From: Sphagnum compactum
Lineage: Eukaryota > Bryophyta > Sphagnopsida > Sphagnales
Assembly: GCA_965153455.1 (NCBI GenBank)
Contig: OZ234498.1
Coordinates: 7,564,001 to 7,628,000, forward strand
Direction: 5' to 3'
DNA: 64,000 nt
Made by a program: the position numbers and the translations under genes. Below the pieces are notes generated by a model. It saw only the letters and a program-made list of their open reading frames with translations, did not search any database and was not told the origin of the DNA. Each line of letters opens with the position of its first letter. Positions within the stretch are counted from its first letter, which is position 1. Positions 12,901 through 24,032 of the stretch are shown here, piece after piece.

Positions 12901-14565
12901 ATATCTTTTTTTTACAAAAGTAAAAAAAATCAAAGGTCAAGTTACTTATGATTGAATAATAAACATATTATATCTTTGGAGAATTTCATTAACACAAGTG
13001 ACAAAACTCTATATTCTAGTGTGGTGATATTATTTATGAATGAATATCTAATAAACATATTACATCATTGGAAAGTTTCATTAGCACAAGTGATTAAAGT
13101 TTTATTTCTAATAAGGTTGAAATAAAGCTTGTGATAAACATTCTTTTTCAAAACGTTCATGTATGAATAAAGGTATGCAATTTAGCACAAATTAATGTGG
13201 GAGTTAAAAGGATATTGTATTTTCTCTTCGAACAAAAATGCACATATAAGAATCATTTATTTATATTGAAGGAAATCATTTTGAATCAATACATATTCAA
13301 CCCATTGTAAAAATGTGATTACTTGAACCAGATGTGTGGAAGAACATTTTTTTATTTTTTTTGTACAATATATAAACATATGTGAATTTTCACAACCAAT
13401 GTGAAGGTATTTAGAACTTAATTTTACAAATCAAAGTAAGGGACCCTTCATTGCGTAAATTGGTTACTATTGTTTTTGTGAACTAGACATTCAGGAATTC
13501 TACCATTTTTTTTTAAAGAAAAATATTTCAATGTTTTATACGAATATGAAAAACTTGTGGTATTAAACTATTTGGATTGGAACAAACTAATGCCTTTGTT
13601 GCCAAAACAAGGTTATTGCTACATTGGGAGTTAGAAGGGGAGAATGTCCAAATCTCATTTTGCAAGGAAAAATATATGAATACTTGATTGATTATGGAAA
13701 ATTAACAAAGCCTATTCACTTGGTTCAATGCAAGGGACATTCATTGGTTGGACTTGGTTACTATTGCTTTTGTGAATTAGACATGGAAATATTGCTACTC
13801 TTATTTTGACAAAAGAGATTTGAATACTTTCATGTGGATGATTTATAAAACCAAATAAGTCAAAATGAAACAAATGAACTCGATTGCGTAGTTAAAAGAG
13901 GAGGATTCCAACTTTCATTTTTCAACAAAAGAGTTTTGATTATATTTGAATGTACCTGTAAGATTATATATTGGGAGCACATCGAAAACAAACTTGATTG
14001 CAACTTTTGTAGACTCTAGATGTGTGAACCTAATTTGATGGAAATGAAATTGGATTGATGGATGAAATTGGCCATATACATCTTTTGACCATGTTAACAT
14101 GAAATTCAACCATGTGGATGACAATCTTATTCACCTATAAATGCAATATCTACTATGTTGTGAAATTTCATCATTTTATGACCATGTAGATGTCATATTT
14201 ATCCACATATGTGTTAGGTTTACCTTTTGTGTTCAATTTCATTTTGAAAAATCAATTTTATCCATGTAATTCTTTTCACCTATGTAATACAATGTCATTT
14301 GTGTGATCAATTTCATTCATGAACAAAATGTATAGATATGGCAATAACATTGTACATGCAATTCCATCGACAAATAATATTATTCATTTGCATCCAAAAT
14401 CATTTTTATTGAAATGTTCACATTTCAACCATGTATGACAATCACATTTTTGTGATTCGCATTTGTGAATAACATTCATCCAACTTCATAGCTTCAATTT
14501 TTATGATTTAAAAATAAATTATTTGATTCATTTTAGATTCCATTCATTTGATAACATTTTTTTCT
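12901..14565. other. AT-rich stretch with internal duplications, no gene seen
   Basis: Two copies of a phrase around 'aataaacatattaca/tatc' followed by 'tttcattarcacaagtgac' occur near 12955-13000 and 13048-13095. Two copies of 'ttggttactattg.ttttgtgaa' occur near 13460 and 13755. These look like old tandem duplications. A 61-codon frame near 13624 falls in the duplicated part and has no recognised homology. Confidence 0.4.
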
Positions 14566-14610
14566 TTCCTCCTTCCTTCCTTCTTTCCTTCCTTCCTTCC
14601 TTCCTTCCCA
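14566..14610. repeat. (TTCC)n microsatellite
   Basis: An imperfect run of TTCC units, followed directly by a C-rich stretch to about 14690. The minus-strand frame across it, with repeated Arg-Lys-Glu-Gly, is produced by the repeat and is not a gene. Confidence 0.9.
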
Positions 14611-14951
14611 CCCCCACCTTATCCCTATGCCTTTCCTTCTATTCCTTTGTTTCATTTCCCCCCCTCCTCCTAACCTTTTTCCTTTCTTCCTTCCACCAAT
14701 GACCCCACATTGTTCCTTCACAATACTAAAGGATGGCAATTGGCAACTCCTTGTGGAAGGTTTTTTGTCTTTTCTCATTGTAGATCAAGACATTGAAAGA
14801 AAACATTTTCTTGATTTGGAGTTTGAACAAACTTATTACCATCTATTGATGTGCTTGTGGAACCTTTGCAAAATTGAAGATTAAACACAATTATGAATAT
14901 AATTAAACATATCCAATGTATGCGTTGAAGAACCACAAATTATTTTATATG

Positions 14952-14979
14952 TGTGGGGGGGGGAGGAGGGGCGGGGGGG
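14952..14979 (+). repeat. G-run tract with quadruplex potential
   Basis: A 28-base tract of almost pure G contains at least four runs of three or more G separated by single A or C bases, within AT-rich DNA. It fits the sequence rule for an intramolecular G-quadruplex. No gene lies next to it. Confidence 0.85.
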
Positions 14980-15639
14980 ATATGGAAGGCTTTTTGTGTT
15001 TGTAGTAGCACCTATAACCTTCAAAATATACATGATAATTGAGAAAATTGATAATTTGCAACTATTTCCAAAGAACATGTAGGTGTAACAATCACTCAAT
15101 TTGCTTCAGGAAGGAATGAGAAAAATGTTAGAAAATGTTCGATGATAGGTGCATGTTCTTTTCTTTTCTTTTCTTCTAATTTAACGTCAAGATCAAACCT
15201 CATGGGTGGTGTTGTGTGGTCAACAATGGTATGTTGACCGAATATTCTCTTACCAAATTCCTAAAATAGGTGCCTAGGTTGATTACGTGGCCTACCTACC
15301 TAGGTTAGGTTTTTAACCTATCGTAGGTAGTGACACGTGTCAATAAATAATAGGCTTTAAAAGTCATGAAATTATCAATAATATTATATATTAAATAATT
15401 GAAATTTAATTGATTTCCATACTGGTTAGTTAATTAATTAGCAAGTGAATGGTTTGATAAATTTGTATTTCACTTGAGAGTAACTTTATTTCACTAAATA
15501 CTAGTGAAACAAGTCATTGTCCGTAGCAACTGGTCCCCGTTCACTAGAGGGTTAAACAATTTCACTAGGTAAAAATGTCCAAATTCACTCAAAAATCTAG
15601 TGAAACCCAGAGTGAACTAGGACGCATTTCCTAGTAGTG

Positions 15640-16800
15640 AAGGCATTTGAGTATGCATGTTGGGTTACCTTACCAATGAAGAAAGATGATAGTCAAAGGT
15701 TTTGTGGGTATTACCGTCCACTAAATTTTCAAACAAGATAAGATTATTTTCCCTTGCCTCTAGTGAGGATATTCTAAATCAATTGGGAAGCTTTAAATGG
15801 TTTTCTGCACTGGATTTACAGTCAGGTTTTTGGCAAATACCCATGGCCCTTGATGATGAGAAGAAAATAACTGTGATCACCAAATCCAGTTTGTATGAAT
15901 GGAACATGATGCCTTTTGGGTTGAAGAACGCCACAAACACATTCTTGCGTACTATGGTTGATATCTTCAAAGAATGGACTAGTCAATTCTTGAAGGTGTT
16001 TGTTGACGATGTCAACATACATAACAACACATGGGTTGAACACTTGCATCATATTCAATTGGTTCTGCAGAAGTTGATAGAGGTGAATCTCAAGCTAAAC
16101 CTAGGGAAATGTTGATTTGGATCTAAAAACATTACTTTCCTAGGACATGTGGTGGACTGTATTGGGTCTCAACTAGATCCCAAGAAGGTAACAACAGTTA
16201 CAAATTTCCCTACACCTAAGACTGTGACTAATGTCAGGGTATTCCTAGGACTAATAGGATATTACAGACGGTTTATTGCACGGTATGCAAAAATTGCAAA
16301 GCCATTTTTTGCTCTAATGAAGAAGGATTGCAAGTTTGTTTGGACACCCATCTATCAAACAACTTTTGTTAGATTGAAAATGAAACTCGTGGAAGCACCC
16401 ATCTTGATCAAACCAAATTTTAGTAAGCCATTCACTCTAGATGTGGATTGGTCAATACGAGGTGTGGGAACTATACTATCACAAAAAATTGGAAGATAGG
16501 AATAGGTCATTGCCTATGCCAACAAGGGCGTATCATTTATACAGTGTCGTTATCACCCTATGGAGGGAGAATGCAACGTTTTTATTTGGGGCATAATGCA
16601 TTTTAGGTAGTATCTCCACTAGACTTCGTTCTTATTACGAACATATCATAAGCCATTAGAGTGGTTAGTTATGGTCTCATATGCATATGGTTAGAGAGGG
16701 CGCTGGATTGCCATGTTATAAGATTTTTAGTTTAAAATTGTTCACCGAATCAGTAGTCGACATTTGAATGTTGATGCATTGAGCAAGAACCCATTCAATA
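15640..16800 (+). pseudogene. Ty3/gypsy retrotransposon, 3' part: reverse transcriptase and RNase H
   Basis: The polyprotein resumes with YACWVTLP, then ALDLQSGFWQIPM (motif A; the catalytic Asp is kept) and MPFGLKNATNTF (motif B). Motif C is FVDD at about 16000, with Phe in place of the usual Tyr. Downstream, FLGLIGYYRRFI is the conserved RT-to-RNase H connection. The RNase H region reads FTLDVDWSIRGVGTILSQ, where the family usually has Asp-Ala-Ser at the start; a Val-Asp-Trp sequence is present. Stops occur after NLGKC near 16110, after QKIGR near 16500 and several times beyond. The domain order RT, RNase H, integrase identifies Ty3/gypsy rather than Ty1/copia. Confidence 0.92.
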
Positions 16801-17264
16801 CAACAAAGGAGGATGAGGATTTTGGATGTGATGTAATGGAACATGAAGCCAAAGCAAAATCTACATCACAACATTTTGGTGATAATCCACACAATGAGGC
16901 TGTCATTAATTTGTTTACCCTATAGCTTGTTGACGAAAAAACAACTGATGAAGAATTATCTTAGGTGGGAGATGAAGAGTAGAATGTAGACTATCTATCA
17001 AAGGAAGAATTGCAGCAAATAAACCATGACAACTACCAAAGGATGGTTGTTGAGGCGCAAATTATGGTGGATCAAGCCAAACAAAAATAGAAAGGCAAAG
17101 GCCTTGGAATTGTTGAACTGTGTCAAAATGAGCAGCTAAAGCAAATGGACATGTGGGAAGACAAAGTAACAATGTTGCTACTCATTTGTGAATAGTTGGA
17201 AGCTGGTGTTTATGATGATGCCAACATAGACAAGCCTAAGAAGTGAGTAATGCGATATCATTGG

Positions 17265-18400
17265 TCAGAAGATAATCTGTTCTTTTGAAATATGGTAATT
17301 CTTAAACCTACAAAAAGGAAGAGCTTGATTGAGAAGGTCCATCAAGAGATTGGGCATTTTGGTGAAATGAGAACATTGGTTGAGATAAAAAAACGGTTTT
17401 TTTGGCATGACAAACTTAAGTCTGTTAAGACATTTGTCAAAAGTTGTGGGGAATGTCAAATGGTTAATAATCTAGGAACATGAGATGAAATGAAAAGTAT
17501 TCCAATTTGTGATTTGTTTTATCACGTCGCTTTTGATACTGTTGGATCATTACCTGAAACTATTATTGGTAATAAGTATGTGCTTGTGGCAATTGACCAT
17601 TATTCCAATGGTGTGAGGCACGACCTATCAAGGAGCATGATAATCTAACTAAGTCCAAATTTTTGGAAGACGAAGTGATCTGCAAATATGGGGTACCTTA
17701 GTACATTTTGACAAATAATGGGACTGAATGGATGAAAATTTTTGTTGAAACATGCCAGAATTATGGCATCACCCATCAGTTCACTGCTCTTGCTTGGCCT
17801 CAGTGCAATGGCATGGTTGAATGTCTCATCAAAACTATTAAACAAGGTTTGACAGTCATGGCTGCTGCAAATATAAATAGTTGGGACTTACTATTACCTC
17901 AAATACTTTTAGGGTATCGTTGTGGTATTCAAACTAACACAAAGTATTCACCTTTTATGGTACTGACACAATGTACACCAAAGTTAACTATTGATAACAG
18001 TTTCATTGGGCTTTGTGATGTTTTTGATGAATTTTCAGGTCCAGAAGTGATGACAGAGCAAATGGTTTAGAAGATGCAACTCATTGTTGTTGTGCATAAA
18101 TCACTACTTGAGAATGTGGAGCATGTTCAAAAGAAACAAAGGAAGACATATGCTGCTCATAAGTGGTTGTAGACCTTTGATGGCTTTGAGTTAGACAACA
18201 AAGTCAAAATGCGTAGGCCTGGCAAGAAGAAGTTTCTAATGTGCATTTGGGAAACACCTTATATGTTTGTGGGCTACAAAGACGGGAAGGGTCCTCAAGA
18301 GAAGGATCATGGCAATAGGATTTGCATTGTCAAGGATCTTAAGGAGCAACATTGGGAGTGTGCAAGAAGGGATTTGCAGCTGTACCATTCTACTAATTAA
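17265..18400 (+). pseudogene. Ty3/gypsy retrotransposon, integrase and C-terminal chromodomain-like region
   Basis: The N-terminal HHCC zinc domain is visible (HQEIGHFG followed by CGEC at about 17340-17460). The catalytic core keeps Asp in FDTVG. The second carboxylate reads ILTNNGTEW, where the family has Asp before the second Asn-Gly-like turn, so that residue is Asn here. The third, Glu, lies in NGMVECLIKTIK. The region after 18070 contains basic and aromatic residues that fit the integrase C-terminal part. At least four stops break the frame, so the enzyme is dead. The reading ends with a stop at 18400, just before the probable polypurine tract. Confidence 0.9.
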
Positions 18401-18429
18401 TGATTGATCTATGGGGACATATATATTCT

Positions 18430-18660
18430 TGGAAGGAGTGGTGACACATGTGACGCAAACCTAGTGTCAAACATTTTCTATGGATGTGATATCAACATAA
18501 TCAAGGATAGGAGTATGATATTATTTGTAACCGTTGTAATAAATAGCTTGTTGTAATGGATATAGTAAGCTTGACGTTTGTACCATGAAACAAACATAAA
18601 GGGTTTCTTGTTTAAGTCATCCCCTCCTTTTTGGTGATAATAACCACACCACAAAAAATA
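18430..18660 (+). repeat. Probable start of the gypsy 3' LTR with polypurine tract
   Basis: Right after the pol stop a purine-rich tract 'ggaaggagtgg' (18431-18441) is followed by TGACACATGTGACG at 18442, as expected for a polypurine tract directly before an LTR that begins with TG. An AATAAA-like word lies near 18538. The LTR end is uncertain; a candidate CA lies near 18655. No matching 5' LTR was recognised. Confidence 0.5.
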
Positions 18661-20980
18661 ACGAAGTTGTAATTAAATTTGCGACTAAATGAACATAAGG
18701 GTTTATTCTTGAAATAACAACCCAAGAAATTAGTCAATATGGAAGGATGTAAAATTTAGTAGTTGTACCATGCTCACAAAAATAATAAGAATATTAAAAA
18801 GATGATTACTAGTTGTAAAAGTTATTAAACATAGTTGCAAATGATTGATAGTCGAAAGTAGTCGCAAATTGAATAGCTACATAATACAAGATTTTTTGTA
18901 ATGAAAACAATGTTGTCCAATTGGATTTGTTTCCAAACAATGTTGATATAATTGCATCCCTAACTGTGGGGCAATGATGGATGCCTTAAAAATATGTTAG
19001 CAATTTGTGAAAATCTCATTCTTAGAGTTTGCAAACTTGCAAATTCAATTTTTTTAGTTTTTGATTCAAATGACATAAACACTTGATAAAAACTTGATGT
19101 ATGTATATGAATTTTATTATTTGAGTTCACAATTTTTCACCTATTGATAACTTCAATGTTGTACATCTAAATTTTTAAAGAAAGATTCTCATTCTTAAAA
19201 AGGTTTGTGATCCACTAGATGGGCACCGGATTCTCATTCAAGTTTATTTGAATTTGTATAAATATTATGATATAGCGGGTGGCCACCATGTTCTAATTCA
19301 ATTCTTTCTCACTCCTTAAAAGGGTTGTGCTTCATAAGGTGGCCACCCAATTCTCATCCAAGTCTTCCGTAGAAACATCTTGATCTTGTGGGTGGCCTCT
19401 AAGTTTTAATTCATCACTTTCTCAAATTTTAAAAGATTGTGATGCAGCTAGTGGCATTTTGGTTCTTAATCAATTTTTTTTCAATCCATGATGTTTATGG
19501 TTTATTTTTAGGCTCCAAATTGTTTATTGTTATTTTTTTACCTTTTAAAAGTCCAAATATAATTAAATACATGTTTAGTGTTGGGAGGCTAAATAAAAAA
19601 TGGTTATTTGACACCTAGTTTTTACTTCTTTTCATATTAATCAATTATATATAACCATTTTAAAAAACTAAGTTGTTATTTTTTGAAAATATTACCATTA
19701 GTTTGATTTTTAATATATAGAAATTGTGATAAAATCTTTGAGCACCATTTCCATTGATTGACATGAAAAATATAATTTTGACCATAAGATATTACAATAA
19801 ATACATATAAATATTTCTCTATAATAAAAAAATAGCAACAAAATTAAATGTTGTTAACCAACCACACAACCTCAATGAAATCAAACTCTTAAGAAAAATC
19901 CTTTGTGAGTTTCCTTGGGGGATTTGGTTTAGTGTTTGTTGGAATTATTAGTTCTTCACAAAAAGGCCCATGTTCATATTTTGATTCACCTTCACACATG
20001 ATGATCTTTTGAACATTGGATATTGATGGCAACATTATGTACAAATTCTTCATGTCGTTCATTTTTGGCAAAGTCAAATTATCATAGGCATCTTTAGATT
20101 TCTTTATATGTTTGCTTTCTTTTAATGATCAATGCATAAAAATTGGTGGTTCTCACCTTGATATAGAAAATGTGGGCATTCACCATGACCTGAAAAGAAG
20201 ATCTCTACAAATCTTTGCAATCCTATGCTGTTTAATTTAAAACAAACATGATCCATACAGCACCCAAAATTACAAACAGCAATCCCAATAGCAAATTCCA
20301 AAGATTTTCTCTATCATAGTTTTTCTTCTACTTCAAGCTGTTACATATCTATATTTCCTTATAATATTTCATGTGAGGAACTTGGCATTGTTTCAAATGT
20401 ATGTTCACTGGCATTGCAAGGATCCTTTTAAGGTTCATTTTCGCTAGATTGCGAAATCCTCTTTGAGAAAAACTTGAAAAAACTTGCTTTTTCAACAGTT
20501 TTTTTTCCACTTCCAAGAAATTGAAAAAAATGGAAATGAAGAGCATTGATGCATGTCTGACTATATTATGTCTTATGAGAACTTGAATTTCCCCATTGAA
20601 GTTTCTGTCATGCATTTACAAACTGTCATCAGATGATTATGATTGTAGACTCAACATGCTATGATGTATTATATGAATGCTTTTGGTCTCTAGCAATGGA
20701 ATTCTACCGGATACGGATATGTGTGCATGATCTAACCAGTATTTGGGCCCTGTTCATGTTTAAAAGTTGGAGTTTAGGATTATATGTAAATCATAGTTGG
20801 AAAACTGATCAACTAATGTGTGAATGTAGGTGGGTTAGATGATGGCTTTTTGAACATTTTCAATGAACTTTGTGTTCAAATTTGATTAGTATGGAAAGAG
20901 GTCTTTTGCTATGCAGTGAGTGTGATGAGTACACTTGTGAGTATTAAGTAACAAATGAGCAAAGACTTGATGCACTTATT
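18661..20980. other. AT-rich intergenic DNA with diverged short repeats
   Basis: Around 19200-19450 there are four diverged copies of a phrase built on 'ggtggccacc.ntt.tcattcaa', spaced roughly 65 bp apart, which form a small decayed tandem array. Small frames on both strands around 19890-20840 carry no recognisable motif. Confidence 0.4.
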
Positions 20981-23069
20981 GGCCTTGCTTACCAAGGCAA
21001 GGATAATGTCTTTAGATTCATTGTAGAGTATAGTAGCTTAATGGATTTTGGCCCCTAGGTAGTAGGTCTATTTTTATATGAGGATTTCTGAAAGATGATA
21101 GTTTGGCTTGTGTCCAAACTTGAGATTAGTTACAGACTTATGATATCTTGAAAGATTTTGGTTTCTTTTAGAGGAGTTTTTTGAAGATTATATTTTTGCA
21201 TGGCGAAATATTTGAGTTTTCATAATTCTTCTTTTGCCTTAAGATACTTTTAGTTGTAAATGGCAAGGCCACAGTGTGACACACCCCTTGTTTTGGTTGC
21301 TTATGTCAATTTGCATCATGAATTAAACAACCCAAGTCCATTGTGCACTTTTCTATTTCAAGCTTTGTTTTTACAAATGAGCAAGCTAGTTCATAAGGCA
21401 ATTTCAATTTCCAAGAAGATGCTTGTTTGGCAACACCAGTCTTATAAGAGCACAAATAATTGGTCAAATGACTTTGAGAACAAATTAATTGGGGCAACTC
21501 TCTCCAATGATGTATAAAGTTTTGTTTTAAGAGCATTGAGATCCAATATATTTTAGCACACATAAGGCAGGGGTAGACCAACCCAATTGATGCAAAAGAG
21601 GAGGAGGTAAATAAGCAATGGACTTATCTAAGAATATGACTATCATAGAAAAGACTGGAGAGCTTAATGTGGCTGTCTCTTCAATAACTAGCTCTACAAG
21701 GTGATTTCTTACACCTTGTTGGGGATGTTTTAGGCCAATTTCATCTTGTTTTTTAGCATCATTTCTTTAAGAGAGGTACAAGTTACATATTTTATGTTGA
21801 AATTTGATGAAAATTTGTCAAAAGAAAAAAACAGAAAAAAATAAAGAAAACACTGCTCTGCTTGCTCTTCTTCTTCATTTGTGAGAAGCCCTATATTGAG
21901 TTCATCACAACAAATGCAAGGGAGGAAAGGCAAAAGTTGATGTCGTAAAATAGAAATCAACAATTCCTATTTGAGTAGTGGGGTGGATCCTTTCTATTTA
22001 AAATTTTGGGCCAATCTTTGATTTCATTGCCAAAAGTGATATGAAAGGAAACAATAAAATGAAACATCAACCCTTAGTCTGACAATGCATGGACCGCGTT
22101 AGTACTACTTCAGTCAGTGTATCTCAGATTGCCCACAACCAAATAATTCCTTACGAGGACCAGCTTGTGGTGCATCATTTTGGGATTTTTGTTTCTGGGA
22201 GTCGTGCCACGAGCGGTGGTTTTTTTTTTCCTCAAATTTGTGATGTTGTTCAAGTGACAATCGGGTATATTTAGCAATATTTTGGTTATATTCAAAATAT
22301 GAAAGTAGAAAATCTTAAGCACCCTTACATATTGTAGGCAATTGTGGTGAATTTTGGCAATTGTTTTGGATGATTTTTTCGCCATAAAACAGGGAATTTG
22401 TGACAGCATATTTTTCTCAAAATGCAAAAAATTCACCACAAAAAAATCACTGCTCACACAATTCATCATAATGCCTTTCTCAAGAAGGACTGAAACGAAG
22501 GTGGCCATATGTAGCCTGCATGGAGACCAATCCATCCCAGACTGCACAAGATGGTGGCTACTTTTTCCCACAATCCAAGATCATTGGCATCTGAGAAGAA
22601 GGGAATATTATGTATTACTAGTGTGGCCTGTGCTGTTGGCCCGAAGTGTTGCCATGTCCTCAACTAATTTTTCCTTCCAAAACCTGATTTTTTTGGAATT
22701 TATTTGAATTTTCAGCAGCAGAAACCACTTAAAAATCAATTAATCTCCCACATTCTGAATCCAAATCTTACCAAATAAATTCCATTAAATCCTGCTCATC
22801 AAGATCTTTCCAACAAACACCAAAGGCACATTCCAATTCTCCAAAATTTTCAGCAAGGATTCAATTTAATTTTCAGTGAAAAAATCATCCAATATTCAAA
22901 AACTTTTGCACTGCATGTCCAAACATCATGGAACCAAGCCCATGCACCCCTCCTTGTCGAGAGCTTTCCAAAGACACCAAGATCACGATCTGAAGCATCC
23001 CCGTTTGGTGGATCTCATAACTACAAAACAAAACAAAACAAAACAAACCAAACTACCTTCATAGATAGA

Positions 23070-23178
23070 TGGAGTCACAATTTTCGTCTAGATACATGCA
23101 TTTCTGTGAAGAAGGGAATATCATGTATTATGGAGTCACAATTTTCATCTATATGCATGCGCTTCTGTGAAGAACGCC
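23070..23178 (+). repeat. 60-bp tandem duplication
   Basis: A phrase starting 'ggagtcacaattttc' recurs after 60 bases and runs about 48 bases in the second copy. Both contain a 'gcatttctgtgaagaa'-like tail. It lies inside the interval flanked by the long inverted arms. Confidence 0.75.
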
Positions 23179-23650
23179 CTATCCATCATATGCACACATA
23201 GTACTTCAGATATCATTTACATGTTCCGTCAAGGTGGAGTCAAAATATTTGATGCCCAAATCTTACACCAATGTGGAGTCTCTTTCCTAGGGGCAGACGC
23301 CAACAATAAAGAAGCAAAAAGGGATTCAAGTGCTTGAGTGCTCTTCAATGACTTGCAAGCACAAATAGTGGAAGAAGAGTCCAGCAACTTCCGGATGAAA
23401 GTCGTATGCTACCCTCTTATGAGATCAGAAAGCCAAGAGGACGAATCTCAAGTCTCCCCAATCCTCACTTATTTTTTTTGAATAGCTGTCCATGAGGTGG
23501 TGAGTTCATCATTTCTATGATGGATTCTGGTGGAGAAGTACTTAAGTCCCGGTGATCTGCATAAAACTCTGCTCTTCTGTTGAAATGGGTGCAATATGCA
23601 GTTGGAAGAGAGAGAAAAAAGCCCCTTGTATAAAGTATAAAGTTTGCATT

Positions 23651-23671
23651 CTCTCTCTCTCTCTCTCTCTT
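23651..23671. repeat. (CT)n microsatellite
   Basis: Ten to eleven CT units without interruption. No gene start could be linked to it. Confidence 0.95.
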
Positions 23672-24032
23672 CCATTACTGAGCCGTGGATTTTATTTTTT
23701 CTTTTTTCCAATTTTGTGATGTGGTCTTGCCATTTACATTAAAAAGTATCTTAAGGCAAAAGAAGAATTATGGAAATTCAAATATTTTCACCATGCAAAA
23801 ATATAATCTTCATAAAAAAAAATCCTCTACAAGAAACCAAAATCCTTCAAGATAATATTATAACTCTATAATAACTAATCTCAAGTTTCAACACAAGCCA
23901 AAATAGGTATCATCTTTCAAACAATCCTCATATAAAAATAGACCTACTACCTAGGGGTCAATATCCATTAAGCCTACTATTATACTCTATAATGAATCTA
24001 TACACAATATCCTTGCCTACCAAGGCAAGGCC

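Larger units (their letters stand above)
8511..15639. mobile_element. About 7.1 kb of foreign DNA inserted in the gypsy pol gene; CACTA-type right end
   Basis: The gypsy polyprotein is interrupted after about 8510 and continues at 15640, so everything between was inserted later. The right edge ends ...CTAGTAGTG at 15639. Its reverse complement, CACTACTAGGAAATGCGTCC, closely matches the ends of the two CACTA-type elements at 3462 and 3876, and it is followed inward by the same 'ttcact' subterminal repeats (15465-15620). No matching left end was found near 8511. The block may be one CACTA element with a lost or diverged left end, or a nest of several insertions. It contains an RT-like fragment, microsatellites and otherwise unrecognised AT-rich DNA. 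Confidence 0.65.
20981..24032. mobile_element. Candidate DNA transposon with roughly 300-bp terminal inverted repeats
   Basis: The left arm 20981-21272 begins GGCCTTGC and ends ...aatggcaaggccac. The right arm 23721-24032 is its reverse complement at high similarity over its full length, with small indels. Shared blocks include 'cctaggtagtaggtctattt' and 'attcttcttttgccttaaga'. Long terminal inverted repeats around about 2.4 kb of non-coding interior would fit a non-autonomous Mutator-like element, but no 8-11 bp target duplication could be confirmed at the edges. Two inverted copies of another repeat are the alternative. The interior has no transposase-like frame. Confidence 0.6.

Noticed and set aside
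22110-22571. A 153-codon minus-strand frame inside the inverted-arm element
   Set aside because: No domain, and composition typical of AT-rich random frames; an overlapping plus-strand frame is equally long.
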